Assembly: GCA_016806645.1 (NCBI GenBank)
Contig: JACSYO010001821.1
Span: forward strand, 920,001 to 984,000
Direction of reading: 5' to 3'
Source of the DNA: Ophiodon elongatus
Taxonomy: Eukaryota > Chordata > Actinopteri > Perciformes > Hexagrammidae
DNA length: 64,000 nucleotides
Both the position numbers and the translations under genes were made by a program. Below are positions 1-12,938 of the stretch, piece after piece. The first letter of the stretch is position 1. Each line of letters opens with the position of its first letter. Under the pieces are notes generated by a model. That model was not told the origin of the DNA. It saw only the letters and a program-made list of their open reading frames with translations, and ran no database searches.

Positions 1-1035
1 ACTTGTACCTTTGAGTCTCGTCCCTGACAGTCATGATGGGTTAGGCCGGAGCTGATTGTGTGACCTAAAACTTTAATGGTTCCTTTGGGATAGCCAGGAC
101 GTTTCAGCTACAGATCACCAAAGCAAGGGGGGTGGGGGTGGGTTACGTTTACATACACAGCTGGCAAGTTAATCAGTTGTAATGAGCAGCGAAGTCATGA
201 CTGAAAATGTGCAGAGCTTATGGGCTGCTTTGTTCACAGAATGTTTAAAAGGGGAAGCAAGGCACTAAATATTTATGAGACGGATAGAAGTTGGACGAAG
301 GAATTACGACGATTCATTAAAAAAAACATCTATATATGCAAATATGCGAGGCCGATTCCGGCTCTGGGTTTACAATCATACAATGCCCATTATGTCATAC
401 CTCGGAGAAGTACAAATTGCCGATGATTAAGTGCCGTTGTTGTGTCGCACGCCAATAAGCTCACAATGCCGACGTGCCACGCATGCTGATGTGTGGCACG
501 CTCACTGTGTTCGCCACCTGAATGTAGTGTGTTAGAAAAGGCGATTATTTTTTGCTGGGATTTGGTCATAACACAAAAAAAGATGTTGACTATGGGGTTA
601 GATGAAAAGTTAAAGGGGTAATTAAAGTTATTACAGTTCATCCCGAGTGGAACATGAGTGTGTGCGCCAAATTTCCTGGCAGTCAACAGTTGTTGAGACA
701 TTTCACACAAAAAACCCTGCAAATGTTAACCTCGTTGTGGTGCGGGAGGAAAAGTCAGGGGATCACCTAAGTAATTAGGATCCATTCTCTGGACACCATG
801 CCTTTCTGTGTAAAATGTAATAGCAATCCATTCAGGTTATCAGACTGATGGTGGCACAAAAACAAAAGTAATGGGTATCACCAAACTCTGCAGGATGCAT
901 CCTCTGGGGACCATGATTTAACAAATACATAAAAGCAGAGCACCGGGGCAAAAATGCTCTTTTGAGATAAGGATTTTATCACATTAAAATAAATGACTTT
1001 TCTCTCTCTCTCTCTCTCTCTCTCCCTTCCTGCAG
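1..1035 (+). other. itfg1 intron (partial), with dispersed repeat
   Basis: Intronic sequence of itfg1, ending in a long CT tract (1001-1025) that serves as the polypyrimidine tract of the 1036 acceptor. A dispersed teleost repeat occupies about 632-915 (separate entry). I see no exon in 1-630. Confidence 0.8.
632..915 (+). repeat. Dispersed teleost repeat with internally repeated segments
   Basis: I recognise this wording from many fish loci: 'caaatttc.tggca', 'gttgttgagacatttcac', then 'gaggaaaagtcaggggatca' and 'atcctctggggaccatg'. The segment resembling 'cat.c.ctggggaccatg' recurs three times, near 638, 782 and 897, so the element is internally repetitive. A short second fragment, 'agtcaggggatgct', is near 61,480. 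Family name and class are not certain. Confidence 0.6.
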
Positions 1036-4008
1036 CCGGTCAGTTGAGCCAGTCGGCTCACTTCTCCCTCCAGCTTCCCTACACTGTGCTGGGCCTCGGC
1101 CGGAGCGCCAACTTCCTGGATCACCTGTTCGTCGGCATCCCCCGGGAGTCTGGAGACACGGTGAGAAACTATACGAGGGTTGTGTTACCTGGACACTTCT
1201 CAGCGCTCCTGTGGGAACAACCGCCGGCTGTACGGTCTCGCAGAACATTTGAGAGGGATGCATGCATAGAGGTGTCGCTGAGACCTGCAGCAGATAGAGA
1301 AAGGGCATTTACAAAGAAAAGAACTTCAACCCTGTGAGCGCAAATTGCATCAAAATATGTTTTTTTTTCTCTTAAAAGTCTTAAACATCTTACAACAAGT
1401 ATAATCCCACTCATGTGCCCAATGGAGCACTTTCTGAATTTAACAGTGTGCGTGGCTGAGACATTTAATGTCTCTGCAATAAGTCTAGGAAGAAAAAAAA
1501 AACAGAATGAGAGACAAGGGAAAATATCCTCGGGATCATGATGTTAAGAACTAGAAAACTTTCCAGAAAAACAATATCAAATGATGGACTAATTAATTGT
1601 CAGCACAATTCAAACATGTTAAAAGTCATAAGCAGAGTGCAAAATAGTTGTTGTTTGATTTTGTTCCTCCTTCAGCTCAGGCTCTATTTCCCAATGAGCT
1701 GAATGTTACACTTGTCCTCTGAGGATTGTGAGACACGTTTGAAGGGTATTGTGCGAAGATTCAGAAGAGGGATTTCCCCTCCATGTATTTTCTTGTCTTA
1801 TCGATAGCAACGCTGAACAGGAGCAGCCTTCTCTCCCTCGTCCTGCAAAAGCATTTAATGCACGGTTGAGGGTTGACGTTTGTTTTTGATTTTCTTATTC
1901 AAGCAGCGCATGTGATAACTGGTGTTTATATCAATTCAAATGATTGTGTCTTCAAAATGCAAATAAGGGAAGCTCAAGAGGATGTGGGGGAAAACCTGTA
2001 GTCCACAAAAGGTTTTTCTTTTCTCATTACTCTATGTAATTTATGAAATGATTGATCAAAATGTAATAGCTTAACACAAAAAAAGACCTACACATTGTAA
2101 TCAGTTCTGCATTCTCTCCAATTTTGTATTTGAAGCCTTTGTTTTGCTTGTGTGTATTTATGGCTCCTATCCACAAGCAAGTGGTTTATTTATTCTAGTT
2201 GCATATTTCTTTTAGCCTGCATTTTGCAGCCCTCAAAAGACTCCAATTTGGACAAGATAAACATAATGGCATACTGAGGCACTAGAGGCCAGATTGGGCA
2301 GTGAATGGTCGGTGAGGAAAAAGCTCTTTTTCTGATTGAAGTTACTGTGAGGAACTTTTGACTGGTCATGAAACAGTCCCAATTTAATAGTGATGCCACT
2401 ATAAGACGAGACCATCAGCAAGAAGATTGTCTATTTCTATAGTTATTCTCAATTCTTGTCGTCGGTGCCACCGGGTCCGATTCCCGCAAAATTTGGACAA
2501 AATCATGTCGGTTCACCGGAAACTCCTTCGGCTCAGCCTCCAGCCCTCGGGAGCGACCAGCCTAAAATGGACAGGGGCTCCTCCTATGGCCGAGCAGAGC
2601 CGGTCCCCGCTGGGAGCCAATAGGCTGTATTGCTGGGCCCGTTGGAGGGAAGGGGGGCACGGGAGAACCAGGCCTTCGCGTAACGGACTGTCACACCACT
2701 GCAGCAGTAAAAGGAGAGGATTTCTAATGGGACTCTGGCACTCAAAAAACACTACCACTTTTGTCCACAGGGACCGCCAAAATCACTACAAAGTAAAACT
2801 TCTCTTGGTAGCTTTAAAGAGAAGAGAGGTTGAATAGACAGTTTATTTTGGGTAGATAGATTCCAAATCCCATGTGGGATGATCGATGACCTCACTCGGG
2901 GTATTGATAAAGGTGCAGCGACCTCCCCTTGAACAGAAATATGAACACCCCGCCGGCTTTACTTTGTAATTCATCTGTTTAACGACTGCGAGCGAAGGAT
3001 GTACTGTATGAATGACTCTGGATGAGGCCAATGTGCGACTCCTGTCACACTACAAGCCAGTGTTATATTAATATAGTAAATAATTGATTGTGCTCATGTT
3101 TTTAATCTATTCGTCAGCCACATTTCTACACTATATTACTTCAAATGTCGTCGCTCTTCAGTTCTGCTCTCTCACTGTCTCTGCATTCATCTCTATCTCT
3201 GTTTTCTCACGTTGCACTTGTCACGCTGAATATTAGGCACGACAGGGCCCCCTTTTTTCTTTTTTTTTCTCCCTCCCGTGTGGTACCAAGATCTTCGTCA
3301 AGCAGCAGATTAGAATTGCAGATGGGCCGGTCCGCGACTCAGAAGCTGTAGTGCACCGAGAACACTCGTCTCAAACAAGCTGCTTTGTTGTCCCCTTTTC
3401 CGCTTACTCCTTTTCCCTATGCAAAGAAATGTGACCTTCTTTTTTTTTTTCTCTCCTTCTCGCCCATTCCTTCTACAAACTGAATTAATGAATGCATAAA
3501 GATGTGGCCCATCATACCGAGGAGGTTTTTTTATTTATTTATTTCCACCCAGAGGGGCTAGGGGTGTGGAGTAACTCCATCGAATCTACCTGTAATGAGG
3601 AGCAGAAGCTTTGGAAAGCTCTTTGGGAGAGAGGAGAACTCCTGACCTCCCTGCTCAGTCGGCAGGTTTGGATCTTTCTGTCTGTCGAGACTCTCTCTCT
3701 CATTTTTGTTTTCTCGGGCCCTTATATGTGTCCTGCTTCCATTATCTCCTTGTCTCCCTCGCTGTGCCCTTTACAATTTTCTCCCCCAACAATGAGAGTT
3801 TCTGCCTGCTGTTTCACAGAGGTTTTGTAAAATCTACTCGGATATCTTCCATCTTCCATCCAATCATTCCTCTCTTTTATTCCCCACCCCACCCTCCTCC
3901 TCTCCCCATCTCTCTCTGTGAGTCTCTCTCCTCCTGTTCACTTATCTTCCACCCAGGGGATTCCCTTTGCTGCTCAAAGTGGTTTACTTCACTAATCAGT
4001 CCCCTACT

Positions 4009-4048
<40 letters not shown>

Positions 4049-6378
4049 CCTCTCTCTCCCTCTCTCCCTCTCTCTCCTCCTCTCCTTCTCCCTCCATCAC
4101 TGTATCTGTCGCCCCTGCTCTCTCGATAGTGTGCCAGTTTCCCTGGCTTTGAACCAGAGTGCCTCTCTCTGAAGACTTGGGAACACTTTTCTCTTCCAAA
4201 CAGCCAGTTCGGATCCGCTCCCAGGCAGCAGCGGCGGAGGCTGACTCGTCTCCAGCTCGGCTCCCCCGCCAGTTGCCGCACCGACGGCGGCGCTTTCCAA
4301 GAGCTAAGCGACAATGGCTGGCGGGCGAGAATGTGCTCGTTATGTGAAGAGCGGCGCAGTTGTTGCGCGCGTATTCAACATAGCTGCGAGATGTTGCTCC
4401 TCTCGTCTGATGAGGAAACGGAGAGCCACAATTAAAGAGCGGCGGCATTTCCAGATTCTGCCAAAATGCGGGACTGGAAATCCCTCACCGCTACAAGTGT
4501 GATGAGAGGTTTTAATTCATTAATAGGATGACCCCCTCTGCCCTCCCCCTTCCCTTGTTTATCTCGCTGCACTCTTCACCGCTAATGAGCCTGAGAAAGA
4601 GCTACACCAGGACATGAGACAAAATAGGACCAGAGCGCCAACAGAAAGTGTTGATGACGCTGAGCTTTTCCTGGTTCATGCCGAGGTTAAATACAGTCCG
4701 TGTCAGTCCGATGTCAGACGTCCTCATTGGGTGTTGAGCCTCAAGGCTGCAAAGTACTAAAAATGAAACTCGGAACTTGTGCAAAGTCAAACTGCTGTCA
4801 AACACAGAGCTGCAACTTGAGATCTGATGGTGAACTCCTCGTCCGAACGGCCACTGCTCGCCCAGTCCAACACCCGAGTGTCCTCTCACAGTTTCTAACT
4901 GTACCTGGACAGACAGCCAGCCAGCCAGCCAGCCAGCCAGCAAAGGATGCGAGCCAGACGCATGCGGCCCAAAGAGGGAAGTCCCAGGATGAGAAAAGGC
5001 GATGCATGTTGGATCTGGAGACGGACACTGGGGTCATGGCTTGTTGTCCTGCAGACGGCCGAACTCTCTCGCAATCGCCCCCCCGGCAACAGAAATACTT
5101 AATCACGCATGCAGATAAAACTGTGTTGCTCCCCACGGTCATCTATTACATGTAGCAGGTTGTCTTTGTGTTAAACGCACAGCTTAAAATAGCCACTCCA
5201 CAGCAGCTAAGGAAAACCATGGGACCCTGTTATTCTGCCCCAGGGGACTTAACATACATATTGAGAGTGTGCGTCGGTGTGTCTCTACGGGAATCTGCGT
5301 GTCAATGCTGGCCAAACTAATGCATGCAGACCCCAATTGCGGCCCACTGCCTGTCTTTAAATGGCCTACTTTTTTTAAAATAAACTAGAGCCTGAGCACA
5401 TTTCTAATAAATTGCACAATATGTACACATTGTTTAAACAGTAGATGTTGATGAACTTTTGTGAAATGATCTGTCTTAAGCTCTTGGCACAAAAACCACT
5501 ATCTTACCATGTCTACTTGTTCTGTTTGTTATATTTGAATTTATATCTTACATTTACATTTTCATCGTATTCTTTTGGTGGGCTCCTAGGGCCATGAACA
5601 GAAACCCATATAGGTATTTGGCCATTTCTGCCTGTTTTAATTTTACTTATCTACAGATTATTATCTACAGATTAACACACACAATTTACAATATTTCAGC
5701 TGGAAAATGAAGCCATGCACTGTATTTAAAACTATTAAATTAAATTAAATTAAATTTAAGAGCGACAGATACAGGAATATTTTTTGTAATATACTGTAGG
5801 GGCAAACGTTGAACTATTTAGTATTGTTGCGCAGTTATTTTTGATAGAAAATACATTTTCTATGGCACATTTCTGTGCTGGTCTGTTTCTGTTCTATATA
5901 CACCGACTTTCTCGCTGTGCCACTGGTTGAAAACTCTGCATTCGTTACCGTTTGTCCCGTGACCCCTTTATTTTTCCTTCCTCTGGCTGGTATCGTTGCA
6001 CATAATGCGTTACCATGTATGTGCGTCCCCATGTTCACCCTGTTTCCTGTGTCTTTTCAGGAAATAAGGAAGAAGGAGTGGACGGCCATCATTCCCAACT
6101 CTCAGCTCATCGTCATCCCCTTCCCACACAACCAGCCCCGCAGGTACGCAAACCCTTGCACTCGCAGATCCAGCGAGGCAAAGACGGGTCACACTGTAAA
6201 TCCTCTTTTGCTTGTTCACAGCAGTGTAATTTTGCTGGGAGCCCCGTTGACGCTTGTTGCTAAGGATACCATTCAACGATTTAAGCGCCTCATCTCGAAG
6301 GCACTAAACGACATATTCAAGTTAATGTTACGCGACACGGATAGTGTCTTCGTGGTGCTGTCTTTACAAAATAATCTG

Positions 6379-6412
<34 letters not shown>

Positions 6413-6497
6413 CACACCTCACAACATGTGTTCTCATGTTTTCATGACGTTGTTCACATGTAGCTCAAACCCCGGGAGGAGCTCCAGATGGCTATTC

Positions 6498-6556
<59 letters not shown>

Positions 6557-7697
6557 GAGCATCCTCCCCCATACAACCGCACAACACTGTGTACTCGCCA
6601 GCACAGACGCGCACCTACAAACGCACCGCGAGCGAGGTTTAACTCGGAAAAAAAACAGGTGCCTCGCCATTCTTCTCACACGCAGTCTTAAGCCTACAGA
6701 TTGTGAGATGATGAATTTGATGTATCAAAGCGGTCGGATTTGCTGGAAATACTTAAAAGTTCTTGGAAACCCAAAAGAGAGCAGCAGCTCTTCATTCTGT
6801 TAGGCTGCAACAAGAAAGTGAACGAGATGTTCATTTATTTATTTTAGCGTAATGAGGACACAATCTCTCCTAAAGTGTGCCATTTGGTAATTACATTGTT
6901 TTTTTTCTGTCAGATAAAACGGCATATGGCAAGTGTTTTGTCTCCCTCTCTCTCCCTCTCAAGTTGGATCGCTAAGTTGTACCTGACTCCTAGCAACAGC
7001 GTGTTGCTGACGGCCATCGCGCTGATCGGAGTGTGCGTCTTCATCCTCGTCATTATTGGCATCCTCCACTGGCAAGAGAAGGTCAGGACACACACACACA
7101 GACACACACACACGCACACATGCTCACATGCTCACATACAATGGTGTCGTCAGCGTCGGCCTTCTTCCTGGTGATTTACACACAGAGAGAGAGAGAGAAT
7201 TGGTCAACCAACAGCAGATGGGTCTCGCTGTCGCTGTCCCTGTCCTGTAGTCCTCCAGCCTCCCACAGAGACACACACACTTTTTCTTTCTCTTCCTCCA
7301 TCCATCTTTGTCTCTCTCCGTTGGCCTTAACCTGGAAGGACGTTCAGCTGTAATTGCCTGCTTCTGTCCTTTCAGCATGGAAGATCTGCTGTTCATTATT
7401 GCCGCAAATACGCCCTCCAGGGGGTCAATGCATGCTTTCACGTGTGTGCTGTGCTTCCTGCTGGTCTGGTTGTTGTTTCAGACACACACAAATATTGTTT
7501 TTACAATAATTCTCGCAAAATGTACTTTTTTTCCCTTTTTCCGTCCACACACTGGTAACGCTGTCTGCTGGGCTGAGCGGTGCAGTACGTTGCTGGCATC
7601 TTCTCCAAGCCATCTGCCGCACGAGTGTGTGTGAGCGGTCTATGTGTGCCTGCGTGTGTTTATGTGTGTCTTCACGCAGGATGGCGCGCGTGCATGG

Positions 7698-7754
<57 letters not shown>

Positions 7755-10700
7755 CGCTCTAATTGCCCTCTTCTTTTGGATGCGGGAGCATCAGCTTCAT
7801 CTGAACCGAAGCTGCATTTAAAAAATTATATAAATTTCTTCTTTTTTTTTTAAACGCGGCTGGTGCCTGAACAGAGCATCTACACACACACACACCGAGC
7901 AGGCTCAGGTGAATGGGAAGAAGCGTGTTTGTGTGTGTGTCTTCCTCCCACTCTCATGAGAAAGTGTGAGTGAGAGGAAGAAAGAAGAAAAAATGCTAAT
8001 TTGAGGGAAAATAACTTCTCTCGCAGCGGCTGGCAGTGTACTTCACATGAAATCAAATCTGGCATGTTCACACAGGCAGAATGATGGGTTTGAAGCCGCA
8101 AAGAAGCAATGTATTTGGCTTTGATCGCTGTAATGTGCTTAGGCTGACCAGTCAAAGTCGTGAAGAAATGTCTTGTTCGCCTCCTCCCCGATACAGATAG
8201 TGGGAGCTGCTTCTGGGAGTGTTGCAGCCGTACTGGAATCTTTCTTTTTAGTTTTATCCTCTATGTTAAAAATAGAAACGCAGGAGTCTTGTGGATACTT
8301 TATTGTTGCTATTGGTTAATCTTAAGGCCATTCATTATTTGAACTTATTTTTATACAATACTCAGGAGCCCCCGTTACCGCTGCTGCTCTGGAACCGAAG
8401 CTGGTCGTACGCATTAAGTCAGAGCTGAGGCTAATTCAGAATGTTTTGTTGTTGCGTTTCAGAAGGGGGGGGCCATGTTACAGTTGCTGAATATACTTTT
8501 AACACTGACTTCAAACTGCTGAATGGATTATCCGTTTTCTACCAAACATAATCTCGAGCAACTGTTCCTGTTAGCCGTTCACACAACAGAATTTGATGCG
8601 GCCTTCAGATGTTTCACACTTAAATGCTCCTTAGAATTCATAATTGACTTCTCTCTTCACGTTTGTAGCCGCACAGGCTTCTGGCTTTTTATGAAAGAAT
8701 CTGAATTTTCGAACACAATTCCTCATATTTTCGTCTCATGCCCATCCAAGTCGTGGAAGTTTGCCAACTTTGCCGCCCGTCGCCTCTCGTTGCCTGTGCA
8801 GAAGAATAAATGAGACATATTATATTTCATTTTTTGGCCAACACTATGAAAAGGATATAAAATACAACCAATCATATATACCTGTAGTACATACACATAC
8901 AGTACAAAGCAGCCAATTGGGTATTCACACATGAATGATGATGGGTTTGGTACGTGGTCATGTGGTTTAAGGTCAATCGCACGAACTAGTAGAGGCAACG
9001 GGTGTGCCGTTGGATATGGGTGACATCATATTTAATCTGTAAACAGAACAAATGCATCAGCTGGTAGAGAGGACGTCTTTCCCCAACGTGTGTCAACGAG
9101 GCGCACCATGAAAACAAAGTGCTATATGTACTCATTGGAAGAGAATAAAAGGCATTACGGCTCAGATAAAAGAAGAGAACAAGCAGTAAGATGCATTAAA
9201 AAAGCACATAAATAAGGGATTTGGAAATATTTCATGTTGGAGAAAAAGAGATGAGCACTTTTCTGTCAAGCCTCTAAAAAACAAAACAACAACGATGAGT
9301 TCTTTCAATCATAATAACAACTTTAGTTTAGCAATGTAATGGAATCCATGGTGCTGCAGCTCTTCTTATCAGTCCAGACTCGTGACATACCGGCTGCTTT
9401 CTAACCTAAAACATAACCATCGATCAAAGCGTTGCCGTTTCCAGTTCAAGCAGTCGAGCAGCGTTTGGTCTGAAACTGTCCGGTGTCGCCGACAACCTCC
9501 CCCGATATCTCATCTTCTCCCACCTCTTTTACGGCAGGGCGTCCGGTAAGGTCAGGTCGAGCCCGCTGATTGACATTTGGCATTTCTGCGCGTTTGCGCC
9601 GCCGCCTCTGGTATTTGCTCTTCTAATAACAAAGTCAGGTCGAGGGCAGAGGCGCCGGGGCAAAGACGTGCCGACCTGCCCGACAAGCTAACGGGGCTTT
9701 GACACAAATCCCGAGAACTTCGGTGCCAGACAATATCAGCTGGGGTAAATATGAAGAGATATGAGATGGAAAGAATGGGATTATTTAAAAGAAGATGGGG
9801 AGAGGGGGAAAGAAAAACCTGTATTGGAGCAGATTGTAATCAGTCTCCTCACCTAAGGTTCCTCGTCTTCATGCAGGACATGTAGGCCAGCCTTCATTGG
9901 TTGACATTAGAGCCCAGAGAGACGACACGCCGTACCTCACAGTAGCTTTCCACCTGCTTTCAGACGCGGTCGCGCCGCACCATCATTAAAACCTTGAGAA
10001 GGACACAAATCAATGCTCTGCTGCTTCATGATGAGTTAGGCCTCAGGGTGACAATTTGGTGTGGTATCCCCTTGATAGTCTATTAGACCGGGCTTCAGCA
10101 GCAGCACAGCCCAGTGGCTCCGTTTTCCAAAGGAAAGAACATCCCATCAATCCATCTGCTCCTCAGAAATATGTTGCCCTAAACAAGAAGGGGGAAGGGA
10201 AAAAAAATAGCACAACATCAATCAATATGAGGCGCTGGTATGTGGGAAGATAGATGAAGGCTTTATTACAAATCAGAACTGACGGGATAATTAAATAAAC
10301 GCAGCAAATGTGTTGCCGTCCATCTTTTGGTCGCAGCAAATGAGTCAACATCAGGGGAGGATCGGCTGTCCTTTAAAAGTCTAAAAGTCCTTTACTAATG
10401 TGCTCAGATTGGGTTCAGGCATTTCTCAACTAAAGCATGAGCTTTGCTGGGGCGGATTAATAATAAAAATAAAAAAAGGATTGTTCCATTCAGACACTTT
10501 GATGCCCATTTTCTTCACTGATGTCAAATGACAGATGTGAACGCATTATTGACTACACTGTCACCAGTCCAGATGATGTGGGATCTTTGTTGTTCTTTGG
10601 CACTCAACTTCCGTCAAAAAGGCAAAACAGTGCTTTGGTCCTGGGCCCCGTCGCAGCTCGTTACAGAGTACCGCCTGATGGGCTGACGTCCCCTCTCGTC

Positions 10701-12841
10701 TGGGACAGCCAAACTAAAGGAATTAAAAAGTCGTCATGAAATGTTGAATCTGTCTTTTTGAAAGTGAATGTTGTACTTAAGTCCTGTTGTGAGGCACTTG
10801 TACATTACTTCCTGGCTACTTTTTTTTTTTTTACTCTACCACCCTTCTGAGGAAAGTGATGTTCTTTTTTTCCCCACTGCATTCATTCGACAGCTATAGT
10901 TACAAGTTACTCTGCATATTATGTATATATTTAACATATAAACTATGAAATATGATGCATCGTTACAGTTGAATCCACTGAGGATACAAAGTAGGTAAAG
11001 TGAGCTCCAACTGGGCCACCTACAGATGGGTTCGCACTCCAAGTCTGTCTTGAAACAATCCTCACATGCCCTCGTGAAGAAAGACCCCCACTGGCTGTGA
11101 AAAGATCCTCTATTTAATTACAATATAAGAGACGGAGGACAAAATACTCTGTCCTCTTTCTGTGGGAATAATGCAAAGCTCAGCTAAAGCGAATATGAGT
11201 CTTCAGCAGTCTTGAGTTAGTGAAATCAAGAACAAAAGTCCCTCTTTGTGTTACTGTCCCTTTGCCATGGCTCGGCGAGGAAACATCGGGCCTCGTGCAG
11301 GAAGCGGCACCAGAACACATTTCCTCTTATTTTTGTTTGCATCCACGACTTGTTCTCTCATTTTGTCAGTACCCGGAGATTTCTGGGATTCACCATTTTT
11401 CACGATTCACCATTTTCCTTTTTTTGCTCTTCTCTTAGGTGAGAGAAAATTGTTGCGAGTGGTCGAGAGCACTCTTTCCAAGATAAGAAAAAAAGCATAT
11501 TGTGTTCACAGAGTGTTTGCACCTGCCTTTGTACAGTGTTTCTGGGGCGTCGCCCGTGCTAATAACAAACAATCACGCCTCCGTTCAGCTGAATTTGCAA
11601 GAGCAGATTGGAATGGTAGCACATTTGGTGAATCTGGAGTTGACTTGTTATATTTTCTCTGAACAGAAAATGAATAGAAATTCGAGAGAATGTTGCCACA
11701 TGGGGCCCAATTTCCACGGTAACAAGGGAAATTTGCACTAAAAAGCCTGTGGCTTTGGAAAAGAAACTTGCTTAGTTTGATTAAACCAGACTACAGAAGC
11801 CTCATATTCACTTCTGGTTACATTTTTCGAATGCATTTTTAAACCGAACGAGGACTGTGGCATTTGTACTCTATTACTGACACTGGAGTTGAGACTCTAC
11901 ACAGCCTCTATGGACAAGACAAACAATTACAAAAGAATTTCAATGTACATGTGTGTTGAAACAGACTTGGGGGAAAAGATGTGAACCTGTCCTTTTTAAA
12001 GGTTTATTATGATAGTCCGTGTTTTCTGCAGTCCCTCCTGAGACTCTATATGACTTGGATTTACTGAGATGATGGTAATTCAGATAACTTTATTTCCTTG
12101 CTGGGGCCCTGTAATTGAGCATTAAAAGTTTAATTTCCCACCAGAAGTCTAACTGAGCACTCGGCTACATCTGTTTGGTTGCTCATATGTGATAATTAGA
12201 CCACAGAGTTCATCATACTTTATTTCTTGCTCGTTCACAAAAGGCTTTTTTTTTCTCTTCCATTTTTAACCAGTTAATTAGTTGTTGTTGTTGTTGTTGT
12301 TACACAAGCAAAAGGGACTTGACACTCCACTATTCTACCCGTGGGGCCATTCAATGAAGCTATGCGGCCATGTTTAATGAGTGGACATGTGACAGTGTGT
12401 CCGCTCACACAGACTTTAGCGCTGGTCACCTTCGTCCTGATCAACAGACGATACTGCTGAGCGGCACACTGCAGCTGGAGGTTGTGGAATAATGATGTAC
12501 TCACACGCACATACACATGGATGTACACACCACTGTTTATTCTGGCGCCTGTTTATTGTTTGGTTTTAGTCCAGTCATGTCAAAAGAGTTTAATTAGTTT
12601 TAGTCACACTTTAGTCGTTTGACTTTATTAGTTTAGTCTCGCTTTGGTTGCTGCCGCTTCTTGTTTCATTTTTAATGGGGAGTGAATTTAGTCCATAAAT
12701 GTGTTTCAAATCCTCTCCAAGAACCGGCAGAGGCCTAACATTACTGAAATGCAAGATGCTGCTTATTAAATGTGCAACAGGTGAAGCAGCCATATCAAGA
12801 AGAGGAGATATTTTTTAATGAAGATAGACCACAAATCCTTG

Positions 12842-12938
<97 letters not shown>

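Larger units (their letters stand above)
1161..6060 (+). other. itfg1 intron, 4.9 kb
   Basis: Contains a GC-rich patch with a CCAAT box at 2460-2720, a CT-rich tract at 4011-4080 followed by a CpG-rich patch at 4200-4450, a (CCAG)n tract at 4913-4941, and AT-rich unremarkable sequence at 5160-6050. No convincing coding exon. The short reading frames here have no recognisable protein similarity and most overlap simple repeats. Confidence 0.7.
7082..12938 (+). other. itfg1 terminal intron, 5.9 kb, CA-rich start and TG-rich end
   Basis: Donor GTCAGG at 7082. An interrupted CA tract lies at 7087-7128, a perfect (CA)26 at 7699-7750, and (TG)45 at 12846-12935 directly before the CAG acceptor. A teleost hAT-like repeat fragment lies at about 10,760-11,030. 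The remainder (7,900-10,700 and 11,050-12,800) shows no exon I can support. Confidence 0.85.

Noticed and set aside
4314..4502. 62-residue frame starting MAGGRECARYV in a CpG-rich patch
   Set aside because: No recognisable domain, no conserved partner exon, lies in an itfg1 intron.
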